Notes: generated from the letters alone by a model not told the origin. Positions 24,444-33,779 are shown, counted from the first letter of the stretch. The stretch: 64,000 nucleotides of DNA from an uncultured Christensenellaceae bacterium (GCA_910586905.1 CAJUIV010000001.1:273562-337561), one strand, 5' to 3'. Made by a program: numbers and translations.

Positions 24444-25976
24444 ATGGGAAAAGCGCTGTTTCTTAAATTGAAAGAATCGCTGATATCGGTATTACCCGTT
24501 GCGGTAATAGTGCTTATCGTTTCGTTTACTCCTTTGGCGGATTTTTCTTTGACGGAGACGTTGACTTTTTCCGTTTCCGCCGTGTTTTTGATTTTAGGTA
24601 TAGGTTTGTTTAACTTGGGCGCCGATATAGCGATGTCCCCTATGGGCGGACAAATCGGCGTCGGTCTTACAAAATCCAAAAAGCTAGGAGTGCTTGTGTC
24701 CGTCTGTTTCGTTATGGGCGTGCTTATAACTATTGCGGAACCCGATTTATCGGTGCTTGCAGGACAAGTAAGCGCGGTTATAGACAGTACGGTTCTTATC
24801 GTAACGGTAGGCGCGGGCGTGGGTTTGTTTTTGTTGCTCGCGGTCTTAAAAATCGTATTCCATAAAGATTTGTCGGCGATGCTGATGTTTTTTTATATGA
24901 TGCTGTTTGCTCTGTGCGCGATACTTATAGATAACGGAAAAGTAAATTTTCTGCCGTTGTCGTTCGATTCGGGCGGCGTAACCACAGGACCGATAACCGT
25001 ACCGTTTATTATGGCATTGGGCGTCGGTATAGCTTCTACGATAGGCGGACGCAATTCGACGGAAAACAGTTTCGGACTTATCGCCATGTGTTCTATCGGT
25101 CCGATACTTGCCGTTATGGTTTTAGCTTTGACCGCGCAAGGCAATATCGACTATAAGCTTGCCGACTACTCCGTTTCCAGCGCGCTCGACGGGATTTGGA
25201 ATACGCTGCTCGAGCATTCTCTCGACGTTTTAAAAGCTTTGGCGCTTATAGTGGCGTTTTTCTTGATATTGCAGTTTACCGTTTTAAGACTGCCGCGTAA
25301 AAAGCTTTTGCAAATTGCTATTGGTCTTGCGTACACTTTCGTTGGGCTGGTTATATTTTTAGTAGCCGTAACGGTAGGATTTATGCCCATAGGATTTAAA
25401 TTGGGACAGCAAATAGCGGCGTTTAACAAACCGGTTTTGGTTGTTCTGGGATTTGTGTTGGGATTGGTAGTCGTTCTTGCCGAGCCTGCCGTACACGTAC
25501 TTAACAAGCAGGTTTACGAGGCAACAGGCGGCGGCGTAAAAAAATTGGAAATGTTTTTGGCGTTATCTATCGCCGTAGGTATCTCGATAGGTTTATCCAT
25601 AATCCGTATGATATACAAATTTTCAATTTTGTACTATCTTATTCCCGGATATTTGATTTCGCTGTGCTTGTCGTTTTTCGTTCCCAAGCTTTATACGGCA
25701 ATCGCTTTCGACTCGGGCGGAGTGGCTTCCGGTCCGTTGACGTCAAGTTTTATTTTGCCGTTCGCGATAGGCGCTTGCGTTGCAATGAACGGAGGCTCCG
25801 CCGACAGCATAATATTGACGGACGCGTTCGGTATAGTGGCTATGGTAGCGATGACGCCTCTTATAACGATACAAATATTGGGCTTTAAAGCGGTAACTTC
25901 GGCAAAAGTTCGCCACAAGATAACGATGAAGCGCATTTTGTCTGCCGACGACGAGCAGATAATCTATTTCAAGTAG
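24444..25976 (+). CDS. DUF1538 membrane transporter (UmpAB-type)
   Basis: A 510-residue polytopic protein with about 12 helices arranged as two homologous halves. Each half carries the same motif, FDSGGVTTGPITVPFI (near residue 174) and FDSGGVASGPLTSSFI (near 421), typical of DUF1538. In other bacteria a split pair of this family (UmpA/UmpB) was described as a Na+(Li+,K+)/H+ antiporter; here both halves are one chain. The next two genes encode PII-like proteins, so transport is probably gated by a small-molecule signal. Ribosome site AAGGAG. Confidence 0.85.
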   Translation: MGKALFLKLKESLISVLPVAVIVLIVSFTPLADFSLTETLTFSVSAVFLILGIGLFNLGADIAMSPMGGQIGVGLTKSKKLGVLVSVCFVMGVLITIAEPDLSVLAGQVSAVIDSTVLIVTVGAGVGLFLLLAVLKIVFHKDLSAMLMFFYMMLFALCAILIDNGKVNFLPLSFDSGGVTTGPITVPFIMALGVGIASTIGGRNSTENSFGLIAMCSIGPILAVMVLALTAQGNIDYKLADYSVSSALDGIWNTLLEHSLDVLKALALIVAFFLILQFTVLRLPRKKLLQIAIGLAYTFVGLVIFLVAVTVGFMPIGFKLGQQIAAFNKPVLVVLGFVLGLVVVLAEPAVHVLNKQVYEATGGGVKKLEMFLALSIAVGISIGLSIIRMIYKFSILYYLIPGYLISLCLSFFVPKLYTAIAFDSGGVASGPLTSSFILPFAIGACVAMNGGSADSIILTDAFGIVAMVAMTPLITIQILGFKAVTSAKVRHKITMKRILSADDEQIIYFK

Positions 25977-25983
25977 GTGTTTT

Positions 25984-26418
25984 ATGGCGCAAAAAAAGAT
26001 TTCTCAAAAAACAGACGAAGCTAAAAACAAAATCAAAAGCGCGTCGAAAAATAAAAACGTAGTGCAAAATAACAGACTTAAGTTGCTGGTTACCATTGTG
26101 GGACGTAACAAAGCCGAGTATTATTTGGATTTGATTCAATCGTTCGACGTTAACGTTCAATGCGTAGTTGTTGCCCACGGTACTGCAAACGAAAGCACGT
26201 TGGAATTGCTCGGTTTAAGCGATTCGGAAAAGGTTGTAATTTTAAGCGTCATACAAGAAAACAAAATCCCCGACGCTTTGTGCGCTTTGGATGAAAAATT
26301 CAAAAGTATAAAAGGCGGTAAGGGCGTGGCGTGTACGATTCCGTTAACAAGCGTTATTGGTGCGCTGATATACGGTTTTTTAAGCGACAACCGCGAAACC
26401 GTAAAGGAGAGTAATTGA
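25984..26418 (+). CDS. PII-like regulatory protein 1
   Basis: A 144-residue soluble protein. A Lys-rich N-terminal extension (~1-38) precedes a ferredoxin-like PII core (LLVTIVGRNKAEYYLDLIQ...VVVAHGTANES). The segment GGKGVACTIPLTSVIGAL matches the end of PII-type proteins near DUF1538 genes. It lies 7 bp after the transporter and overlaps the next gene (TGATG). It likely binds a nucleotide and the transporter's cytoplasmic face. Ligand unknown; the classic uridylylation Tyr loop is not evident. Confidence 0.8.
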   Translation: MAQKKISQKTDEAKNKIKSASKNKNVVQNNRLKLLVTIVGRNKAEYYLDLIQSFDVNVQCVVVAHGTANESTLELLGLSDSEKVVILSVIQENKIPDALCALDEKFKSIKGGKGVACTIPLTSVIGALIYGFLSDNRETVKESN

Positions 26419-26840
26419 TGAGCAAACAATACGAAATGGTCTTGTGCATAGTTAACGCAGGGTATTCCGAAGTGGTCATGGACGCTGCTAAGGAAGTGGG
26501 CGCGCGCGGAGGAACAGTCATTCACGCAAGAGGCACCGCAAACAAAGAGGCGGAACAGTTTTTTCATATAACGATTCAGCCCGATAAGGAAATAGTAATG
26601 ATTTTGGTTCCCGCTGAAATTAAAGACGCGGTGTTGCACGCCGTTTATCAATCGGCGGGATTGAAAACCGAGGGACAAGGAATAGCGTTTTCTCTTGCGG
26701 TAGACGAAACGGTCGGAATCACTCCCGTAGAAGAAGTTACGGACAAATCCGCAAAAAACGAAAAGAACGTTGAAAAAAAAGAAGCGTCGAGCTCCGAACA
26801 AAACGAAAAATCAACAGCGGAAAACGTCGTAGACAAATAA
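26418..26840 (+). CDS. PII-like regulatory protein 2
   Basis: A 140-residue PII-family protein: MVLCIVNAGYSEVVMDAAKEVGARGGTVIHARGT is close to the canonical PII start with its T-loop position, and GQGIAFSLAVDETVG near the end. An acidic/Lys-rich tail of ~30 residues follows. The ATG at 26418 overlaps the previous stop and has GGAGAG at 26406-26411; the TTG at 26415 is less likely. Two different PII-like partners for one transporter suggest a hetero-oligomeric sensor. Confidence 0.88.
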   Translation: MSKQYEMVLCIVNAGYSEVVMDAAKEVGARGGTVIHARGTANKEAEQFFHITIQPDKEIVMILVPAEIKDAVLHAVYQSAGLKTEGQGIAFSLAVDETVGITPVEEVTDKSAKNEKNVEKKEASSSEQNEKSTAENVVDK

Positions 26841-26873
26841 CGATGAAAACGGCGAGACTACAGACGCCGTGTA

Positions 26874-26904
26874 AAAACGCAAGTCGTTAAGACTTGCGTT
26901 TTGT
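26874..26904 (+). terminator. Terminator of the DUF1538-PII operon
   Basis: AAAACGCAAGTC (26874-26885) pairs exactly with 26891-26902. Confidence 0.85.
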
Positions 26905-26920
26905 ATATTTAAAAATTTTT

Positions 26921-26953
26921 TGCAACAAAATTCAATTATCGGTTGTTTAATAT
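26921..26953 (+). promoter_or_regulatory. Proposed autoregulated ECF promoter 1
   Basis: TGCAACAAAAT (26921-26931), 11 bp, TTGTTTAATAT (26943-26953). The identical two blocks with identical spacing occur at 28874-28906. GCAAC to TTGTTT spacing of 16 bp suits an ECF -35/-10 pair. It sits directly before the sigma gene. Confidence 0.75.
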
Positions 26954-26966
26954 CCGAGAGGTTACG

Positions 26967-27476
26967 ATGGACGAGAGGCAGATAGATAAACTTCTCACGC
27001 GAATTTCTACGGGAGATAACGAGGCTTTCGAAGAGCTATACGAAAAAACCAAACGGGGCGTGTTTTCGTTTGTGTATTCGTACCTCGACAATTACGCATC
27101 TACCGAAGACGTTATGCAAACGGTTTATCTTAAAATAAAATTGAATATAGATAAGTACAAGCAAGGAACAAACGGCAGAGCATGGATGCTGCAAATAGCC
27201 AAAAATCTTGCTTTAAACGAGCTTAAACGCCGTAAAAATGCCGAGTATAACGACGGTCTTATTTCGTCCGAACCGACTGTCGCTTTATCTGGCGAAGTTA
27301 CCGATACTATGCGTCGAACGTTAACCGTCGAAGAGCGGCAAATCGTGATTTTGCACGTACTATGGGGGTATAAGCACCGAGAAATAGCCAAAGAGTTAGG
27401 CGTGCCTACCGGTACGGTAACTTCTAAATATAAAAGAAGCGTAAGTAAAATGCAAGCCGCATTAAAGGAGGTGTGA
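26967..27476 (+). CDS. ECF-family RNA polymerase sigma factor
   Basis: A 169-residue sigma factor. Region 2 includes FEELYEKTKRGVFSFVYSYL and STEDVMQTVYLKI; region 4 includes TVEERQIVILHVL and the HTH HREIAKELGVPTGTVTSKYKR. Start is ATG 26967 with GAGAGG at 26956-26961, because the longer frame (26943) lies inside the proposed promoter. The next gene starts 2 nt after the stop and encodes a membrane anti-sigma candidate. It probably directs its own promoter and that of the lipoprotein at 28934. Confidence 0.93.
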   Translation: MDERQIDKLLTRISTGDNEAFEELYEKTKRGVFSFVYSYLDNYASTEDVMQTVYLKIKLNIDKYKQGTNGRAWMLQIAKNLALNELKRRKNAEYNDGLISSEPTVALSGEVTDTMRRTLTVEERQIVILHVLWGYKHREIAKELGVPTGTVTSKYKRSVSKMQAALKEV

Positions 27477-27478
27477 GC

Positions 27479-28858
27479 GTGAAAAACTGGAAGAAAGCGT
27501 GGCTGAAAGAACTTGATAATATAACTCCCGAGTTGAGCGACGAAGTAAAAAGCGCTCCTATCTCTATGGGGGAGGACACGATTTCCTTTGACGGAGAAAC
27601 GGCGGTTAAGTCGCGTAAGATACAAAAACCCCTTGTATTGGTACTCGTTGCGGTCTTTTTGTGTCTGGCAATTTTGGGAACTGTGTTTTTGATTCCCAAA
27701 AACCAACGTGTCTGTTTGTTTTCGGTGGAAATCAATCCTTCAGTCAGTTTTTCCACCGACGGTAACGGAGTAGTAACCGGCGTTAGGGCATCTAATCGAG
27801 ACGCGGACGTACTTTTGTCATCTAAAGAAATTACGGAAAACTTGGTCGGCAAAAACATCGGCGATGCCGTGAAACTTTACGTCGACTATGCCGCTCAGGC
27901 GGGCTATATAGATTTGAACGAAATCGGTTCCGCCGTCAGAGTAAGCGGTTGTCTTGATAAAAAAGCGGAGAAATTGCTTTTAGACGTAAGCGATTCGCTA
28001 AAAAAATATTTTACGTCTAAGGGCGCGTATTCCGTAGTAGTTACGGATAAAGTCGACGTTAAGGAATTTTGCTCTCGCAGCGGCATATCTCAGGCTTCTT
28101 CCGTAGAGGAAGTATCACGTAACATAATTTCGTCCGAAACTCTCGTTCTTGTCAGAGAAGCGTCCGGAATGAGTAAGGAACAACTGCAAAATCAATACAA
28201 ATCTTTGATAGGCGATTTCGGTGAATATATAAAAAACAATCTGAAAGCAAATATTGAAATCGTAAAGCAAAGCGCCGAAGATATAAAAAAAATATACGAT
28301 TTAAACGAAGAGATAGAACTGCACGAAAACAATCCGTCGTATATTTCGCTGAAAGATTATTGGAGCGTTAAACTGCTTCCCTTCATAAGCGAGTACGAAG
28401 AGAGTTTTGGAAATTTAATGGCTAGAATGGAAACGTCGCTTGCGGATTATCACGATAAGTACGGCGTGGAAATATCTAACGTGTTAGTTTTGAAATCCGC
28501 CAAATTAAATTTCGATAAATTGCCTGTGCCGTTGGATGAACTTTCAATTTGGGTAGACGGTCTTTCCGAATCTATGGCGGAAGCTCTTAGCGAAATACTT
28601 TCGGACGTTATGGAAATTGCCGGCGTACTGGACGAACGATTTGCCGAATTGCTTGAATTGCCGACGACCGTTGCGGAATACGTTGAAAAAACCGCCGCGG
28701 TTTTACAAGACAAGCTGGAAAAACGAATATCGGCGAATTCGGAATCTTATCATAAACTGCGCGACGAAATTTCTTTTAGCGATTACGATAACTACGTTTC
28801 CGAATTGATTGCGGAATACGGTTCGCTTGACGACTATTGGTTTGCAACGAAAAAATAA
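27479..28858 (+). CDS. Transmembrane anti-sigma factor with RsgI-like ectodomain
   Basis: 459 residues: a ~48-residue cytoplasmic N-terminus (sigma-binding), one transmembrane helix (~50-72), then an extracytoplasmic domain opening VEINPSVSF and containing GVRASNRDADVLL, as in RsgI-type anti-sigma factors, then a long helical region (~210-455). In RsgI the Asn-Pro bond of this motif (here Asn86-Pro87) is known to self-cleave during signalling. Start is GTG 27479 with GGAGGT at 27467-27472; the GTG at 27473 is too close to that site. Pairing with an ECF factor rather than SigI is unusual. Confidence 0.82.
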   Translation: MKNWKKAWLKELDNITPELSDEVKSAPISMGEDTISFDGETAVKSRKIQKPLVLVLVAVFLCLAILGTVFLIPKNQRVCLFSVEINPSVSFSTDGNGVVTGVRASNRDADVLLSSKEITENLVGKNIGDAVKLYVDYAAQAGYIDLNEIGSAVRVSGCLDKKAEKLLLDVSDSLKKYFTSKGAYSVVVTDKVDVKEFCSRSGISQASSVEEVSRNIISSETLVLVREASGMSKEQLQNQYKSLIGDFGEYIKNNLKANIEIVKQSAEDIKKIYDLNEEIELHENNPSYISLKDYWSVKLLPFISEYEESFGNLMARMETSLADYHDKYGVEISNVLVLKSAKLNFDKLPVPLDELSIWVDGLSESMAEALSEILSDVMEIAGVLDERFAELLELPTTVAEYVEKTAAVLQDKLEKRISANSESYHKLRDEISFSDYDNYVSELIAEYGSLDDYWFATKK

Positions 28859-28873
28859 AAATTTTTAAAACTG

Positions 28874-28906
28874 TGCAACAAAATCGAAAATCGAATTGTT
28901 TAATAT
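28874..28906 (+). promoter_or_regulatory. Proposed ECF promoter 2 (lipoprotein)
   Basis: TGCAACAAAAT (28874-28884), 11 bp, TTGTTTAATAT (28896-28906): same blocks and spacing as at 26921-26953. It precedes the lipoprotein gene by 28 bp. Confidence 0.75.
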
Positions 28907-28933
28907 GCGTAAAAAGTTTATAGGAGAACGGTT

Positions 28934-30430
28934 ATGAAAAGATTATTATCTGTTATTTTAACGGCAGCGTGCGTGCTTACTATGTGCGTTTCGTTAACCG
29001 CCTGCGATTTGCTTGGCGGAAACAAAGGAGATGCCGCGGCGTTCGTATCTTTGGATATTAACCCGTCGCTGGAATTAACGTTAGACAAAAACAACAAGGT
29101 TATCAGCGTTTACGGAGCTAACGAAGACGGGCAAGTGCTATTGTACGGCGAGGACGGGATAATAGGCGCGGACATCGAAGTGGCTACTGCAAGAATCCTT
29201 GAACTTGCAAAAGAAATGGGCTACGTTGACGAAAGCAACACCGTAGTTCAAACTACGGTATCTTCGGATAAAAAGGGAAAGGAAGATTCTATTTATAGTA
29301 AAATAAACGCGCAGGTTACCGTCTCTGCCGAAAAACTCAATCTCGCCTTAAAGTGCGATACGAACGCGGCTTATTCGCTTGCCCGCAAGCTCGAACGGTT
29401 AAAGGCTCAGTACCCCGACAGTCAAGCGATACAAAATCTTACTCCCGCAAAACTCAAATTAGTTATTTCCGCAACGGAAAACGGCGAAATTTCTATAGAA
29501 GCGGCGGCGGAAATGAATACTTCGGAGTTGGTAAATTACGTTTCCGAAACGCATAAACAAATGGAAGAATTTGCCACGGAAGCTTACAAAAAGACAAAAG
29601 CGCTTGCGTCGGCTACCTATGACGAAGCCGTAGGTTTGGCTGTGGACGGCGTTTATACGGCATACTATATAGAGAGCGTTTTGCAGCTTAAACATCTTGA
29701 TACCGCTTATTTGGGAGCGTTATATCAATCGTATAAAATGTCCGGCCGCGCGCTCAACGCCATTGCCGACGGACTTGTTTACGTTGAAAAAATCAACGAT
29801 TACGCCTTGAACGCTCAACAAATTCAAGCCGTACTAGAAGCTTTGGGCTCTGACGTAACGGCTGACGACTTAAAAAATTCCGACGGCGAAGTAACGATAA
29901 ACAGCATTTACGCTTACGCGGATAAATCGTTTAAAAACAGTCAGATTTCCTCCGATATCGAAGCCGTAAAAGAAAAACTTAATGCTGCATTGAATAACAT
30001 AGACGCACAATTGCAGGAAGTTATCTCAGCCGCTGCCGAGAAATATCAGCCTCAAATCGAAGCCGTATCGGCAGGTATAAACAAAATTATCGAGGCTCTT
30101 CCCGACGCCGTTAAAAACGCAGCCAAAAACGCTTTCGACGAATTGACGGCAGCTGCCGATTCTTTTGCGGAAATCGTCAAAGACGGCAAAATTACTGCGG
30201 ATGAAGTCCGTTCTCTTGCAAAGAGTATGGACGATAAAGCAAGCGGCGTTCTGTCAAAAATCGAAAACGATTTGAGCGCGGAAGAACTAGAAAAAATTGC
30301 CGATAACAAGCAAACGCTTTTGGATAAAGCGTCGTCTGCAAAAGCGGCGATGGAACAAGAAATCGCCAAGGCCGAACAACTTGCCAAAGCAAAGCTTGCG
30401 GATTTAAAAGCCTCTCGCACAAGTAAATAA
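28934..30430 (+). CDS. Lipoprotein with RsgI-like domain and helical stalk
   Basis: 498 residues. Signal peptide with lipobox LTAC (Cys24); then LDINPSLELTLDKNNKVISV and GANEDGQVLL, which align with the anti-sigma ectodomain encoded just upstream (Asn43-Pro44 equals Asn86-Pro87 there); then ~330 residues of Ala/Glu/Lys-rich predicted helix and coiled coil. Thus it is a secreted, membrane-tethered paralogue of the anti-sigma sensor without the cytoplasmic part. It may be a decoy, ligand sink or co-sensor. Ribosome site AGGAG; likely transcribed from the ECF-type promoter. Confidence 0.78.
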   Translation: MKRLLSVILTAACVLTMCVSLTACDLLGGNKGDAAAFVSLDINPSLELTLDKNNKVISVYGANEDGQVLLYGEDGIIGADIEVATARILELAKEMGYVDESNTVVQTTVSSDKKGKEDSIYSKINAQVTVSAEKLNLALKCDTNAAYSLARKLERLKAQYPDSQAIQNLTPAKLKLVISATENGEISIEAAAEMNTSELVNYVSETHKQMEEFATEAYKKTKALASATYDEAVGLAVDGVYTAYYIESVLQLKHLDTAYLGALYQSYKMSGRALNAIADGLVYVEKINDYALNAQQIQAVLEALGSDVTADDLKNSDGEVTINSIYAYADKSFKNSQISSDIEAVKEKLNAALNNIDAQLQEVISAAAEKYQPQIEAVSAGINKIIEALPDAVKNAAKNAFDELTAAADSFAEIVKDGKITADEVRSLAKSMDDKASGVLSKIENDLSAEELEKIADNKQTLLDKASSAKAAMEQEIAKAEQLAKAKLADLKASRTSK

Positions 30431-30451
30431 CGTTTACTTGTGAATCGCTCA

Positions 30452-30483
30452 AAGCGCGTCGTCTTTTTTGACGGCGCGTTTTT
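30452..30483 (+). terminator. Terminator after the lipoprotein gene
   Basis: AGCGCGTCGTC pairs with GACGGCGCGTT allowing one G-U; T-run follows. Confidence 0.8.
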
Positions 30484-30697
30484 GCGATATTTGTTACTTT
30501 TCCTAATATTAGTTAAAGTTCGAATTGATATGCGACTTTTTTAAAATCGGATTTCTATAATGAAATGACAACTTTTATAAAAACTTTAAAAAATTCAGGC
30601 AGTAATATTCGCAGTAAAACGGCCGATAAAAACTATTTGAGATAAATAAGAATATTCAGATATAAAGGCAATAACCGAAAATGTTGCAAATAAATCG

Positions 30698-30726
30698 TTG
30701 ACTTTTATATTGCGGTGCTGTATAAT
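30698..30726 (+). promoter_or_regulatory. tRNA-Arg promoter
   Basis: TTGACT (30698-30703), 17-bp spacer, TATAAT (30721-30726), giving a ~90-nt 5' precursor. The rest of 30484-30697 shows nothing I can assign. Confidence 0.75.
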
Positions 30727-30822
30727 ATGTTAGCAATAAAAAGTTGCGTATTTGTTGATTATATTTAAGCTTCGAATATGGATAACACCTATCTTTTATT
30801 AGCATCGATATATAAATAATAT

Positions 30823-30899
30823 GCGCTGTTAGCTCAATTGGATAGAGCGTTGGTCTACGGAACCAAAGGTTAGGGATTCGAGCTCCTTACGGCGCGCCA
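30823..30899 (+). tRNA. tRNA-Arg (anticodon ACG)
   Basis: Acceptor GCGCTGT (30823) pairs with ACGGCGC (30889-30895) with one G-U, G discriminator, encoded CCA. Anticodon stem TTGGT/ACCAA holds loop CTACGGA, anticodon ACG (A34 normally edited to inosine). Confidence 0.95.
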
Positions 30900-30921
30900 G
30901 AGAAAGGACAGCTATCCAAAG

Positions 30922-30953
30922 AAAAGACAGACGAACACGAGTCTGTCTTTTTT
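30922..30953 (+). terminator. Terminator after tRNA-Arg
   Basis: AAAAGACAGAC (30922-30932) pairs with GTCTGTCTTTT (30941-30951). Confidence 0.8.
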
Positions 30954-31046
30954 CGTTATTTAGATAAGCAGCGTTTTATTCGGTGGTTGCTGTATATTCG
31001 TATTTATCGTACAGTTAGTTGGATATTTATAGCGGAGGTAAAATAA

Positions 31047-33779
31047 ATGAAGAAGTTTTTGAACTCGAAATACGGCGAAGCTATCGTTTTGATTGTATCG
31101 TCCGTTTTTACCTTTATTTTCAACATAATTTTTTACTCCGCCAAATTGACGAACGGCTTAGATATTGCTTTTGATATAGACAATATGTCTATATGGAATA
31201 TGTCGGAATTGTATACCGACAGGTTCGTAATCAAAGGCGTAAACGTAATATTTATCGTTGCGTTGATCGTCGGCTTAATATTATTCGTATTAAGCGCAGT
31301 AATCGTTCTGTTTAAACGCAAAAAGTGGGGCTTTTACGTTTCATTTATTTATAACCTTGTTCTCTGTTTCTCATTTTTGATTTTTCACGTAGTGTTAAAG
31401 GTTTTAAGCGCCGGCGCGATAGTCTGCGTCGTTTTGAGTATAATCGTATCGGCTCTTTCTTTGGTTTTTCTCGTTTTAAGAAGAAAACGCATAAATGACG
31501 CAATCGGCGAAGACGAAAAAAAACTCGAAGTGAGTAAACCCCGTATTAAAGTTTATAAAATCGCTTTGTTTGTTTGCGAATGCGTTGCCGCGGTAATTAT
31601 GTTAGCGGTGTTCCTTGTTCCGTTGTATACGGAATCAATCGACGGTGAAACCGTTTCGTATTTTCTTATAAAGTCGTTCGTCGCCGGAGATTCCTATCCC
31701 GTTTATCTAAGCGTTATTTCTCTTGTATTTTTAGTCGCGTTTTTAGTCGCGATAATGTATTTTGCCTATACGCTTTCTTACTTTTTCGGTAATGAAAAAG
31801 AGTTCGTAAAAAAATCTCAAAAGTATTTGTACGGCGGCGCGGTTTTTACTTTACTGAGTTTTATCGTAGGATACGGAACGACGTTTGGACTGACGATAAA
31901 AAATTCTGCGAATGATATTTACTCGTATTCGGTATCTACCGTCAGTTACGTTCCGTTTATTCTAATGCTGATAGTTTTAGTCGCGTTTTCCGTTTTTCAC
32001 GGAAAGATAGGAGTTTTCGATAGCGCAAACGAAAACGATATAAAATCGAAAAGACTAAAAATCGAACCGCTTATTTACGTGATAATTTTGACCGCGATTA
32101 CGTTTTTGCTGCTTGCGTTGAATATTATCGAAGTGGAAGTCGTTTTTAATAATTATGTTTATAAAGAAGTTAAGCTTAACGGCTATCAACTGCTTACGAC
32201 TTATAAAGATTTAGAGTCGGGATTTCAGATTTTTGCGTTCGTGATGTTTTCGATTTTGCTGACGTCGGCGATAATGTTAGTATTATCGACGGCAAGCTTG
32301 TTAGCAAAGTATAAGGGATATTACAAAATAGTCAAATCAAGCGCGTTCGTAAACTTTTGTTTCGTAATGGCGGTAAGTCTGTTTGCGCTTTATTTCAGCA
32401 TAGCTCAAAAGGTTAATATGGAAAACATTGTGAGTTTGCTAAATTCACTCGGCATAGATTGTACGTCGTTCGAATACGTTTCCAACGCTAAAAGTCAAAG
32501 TCATTACGCTTTTATCGCAAGTTTCGCCGTATTGTTGATTATGTTTTTCAGAGGACGTTTTAATTTGTCTTTCGAACAATCTTCCTCTTCGGCTGCTCCG
32601 TCGTATTCGGCTCCCGTCGCAAAGGATAGACAGTCTTCGCTCGGAGATTCCCGCTCCGTTTCCGATTTCGACGCTTGTCCCGCTTTTACCGAATTGGACG
32701 AAAAAGAAAACGATTTCAATCTGGAATTGGAACAAAAGAAAACGAACGCGCTGGATAATCCCACGTTGCCCGGTTTGGTTCGTTTCGTTGTGGATTATGC
32801 GCGTGAAAGCAGACTGCATTTGTCGTACTCGCTCGACGATATAGCAACTTTCGTTGCGGGTTTAGGCGCGTCGAGACTTACGATTTTACAGGGTATGAGC
32901 GGTACTGGTAAAACAAGTTTGCCCAAAATTTTTACAGAGGCTATTATGGGCGTATGCGATATAGTGGAAGTAGAGTCGTCTTGGAGAGATAAAAACGAAC
33001 TGCTAGGATACTACAACGAATTTAGCAAGCGTTTTACTCCCAAAAAATTTACGCAGTGTTTGTATAAGGCAAGATTAAATTCGTCTGTTCCTACGCTTAT
33101 TGTTTTGGACGAAATGAATTTGAGTAGAATAGAGTATTATTTCTCGGACTTCCTTTCCTTGATGGAACACGAAGAAGATAAGCGTGAAATCAAACTTTTA
33201 AACGTTAAACTCTGTCGTTTGGAAGGCGGCGCGGCTTATTCTTATAAAGGTTTGAACGACGGACATACTATAAAAATCCCCTCCAACGTTTGGTTTATCG
33301 GTACGGCGAACAAAGATGAAAGCACGTTTGAAATAAGCGATAAGGTTTACGACCGCGCTCAGACGATGAACTTCAACAAACGAGCTCCTAAAATTCGCGC
33401 GTTCGGAGAACCGATGTCTCCCAAATACGTTTCTTACGAAACTATGACGAAATTGTTTTACGAAGCCAAGCAAAGTTTTGCTTTCGATGCCGAAGATAAC
33501 TTGGTTATACAAAAGGCGGAAAATCTTTTAAGACCGTACAATATTTCTTTCGGCAACCGCATATTAAAACAAATGGAAGACTTTGTAAAAATTTATTGCG
33601 CTTGTTTTACCGATAAAAACGCCGCTGTTAACGTAGCTGTGGAAAAAATACTTTTAAGCAAAGTAGTTGCGAAGTTAGAGTATAAAATCGTTGAGAATAA
33701 AGAATCTTTGGCGGTTGAATTCGATAAATTGGGCTTGTTTGCGTGCGGCGAGTTTATACGCAAATTGAACGAGGACTAA
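31047..33779 (+). CDS. Multi-pass membrane protein fused to McrB-like AAA+ ATPase
   Basis: 910 residues. The first ~505 form about 11-12 membrane helices; three stretches (near 11-90, 171-250, 341-425) share a helix, ~40-residue external loop, helix-pair pattern, suggesting a triplicated unit. A low-complexity Ser-rich and acidic linker (~505-570) leads to an AAA+ domain: Walker A QGMSGTGKTS (615-624), Walker B LIVLDEMN (~694-701), sensor/arginine region FIGTANKDESTF (~745-760). The order matches the McrB group of restriction GTPases/ATPases. The partner gene 6 bp downstream is DUF2357 (McrC-like). A membrane-anchored McrB has no precedent I can name with certainty. Confidence 0.85.
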   Translation: MKKFLNSKYGEAIVLIVSSVFTFIFNIIFYSAKLTNGLDIAFDIDNMSIWNMSELYTDRFVIKGVNVIFIVALIVGLILFVLSAVIVLFKRKKWGFYVSFIYNLVLCFSFLIFHVVLKVLSAGAIVCVVLSIIVSALSLVFLVLRRKRINDAIGEDEKKLEVSKPRIKVYKIALFVCECVAAVIMLAVFLVPLYTESIDGETVSYFLIKSFVAGDSYPVYLSVISLVFLVAFLVAIMYFAYTLSYFFGNEKEFVKKSQKYLYGGAVFTLLSFIVGYGTTFGLTIKNSANDIYSYSVSTVSYVPFILMLIVLVAFSVFHGKIGVFDSANENDIKSKRLKIEPLIYVIILTAITFLLLALNIIEVEVVFNNYVYKEVKLNGYQLLTTYKDLESGFQIFAFVMFSILLTSAIMLVLSTASLLAKYKGYYKIVKSSAFVNFCFVMAVSLFALYFSIAQKVNMENIVSLLNSLGIDCTSFEYVSNAKSQSHYAFIASFAVLLIMFFRGRFNLSFEQSSSSAAPSYSAPVAKDRQSSLGDSRSVSDFDACPAFTELDEKENDFNLELEQKKTNALDNPTLPGLVRFVVDYARESRLHLSYSLDDIATFVAGLGASRLTILQGMSGTGKTSLPKIFTEAIMGVCDIVEVESSWRDKNELLGYYNEFSKRFTPKKFTQCLYKARLNSSVPTLIVLDEMNLSRIEYYFSDFLSLMEHEEDKREIKLLNVKLCRLEGGAAYSYKGLNDGHTIKIPSNVWFIGTANKDESTFEISDKVYDRAQTMNFNKRAPKIRAFGEPMSPKYVSYETMTKLFYEAKQSFAFDAEDNLVIQKAENLLRPYNISFGNRILKQMEDFVKIYCACFTDKNAAVNVAVEKILLSKVVAKLEYKIVENKESLAVEFDKLGLFACGEFIRKLNED

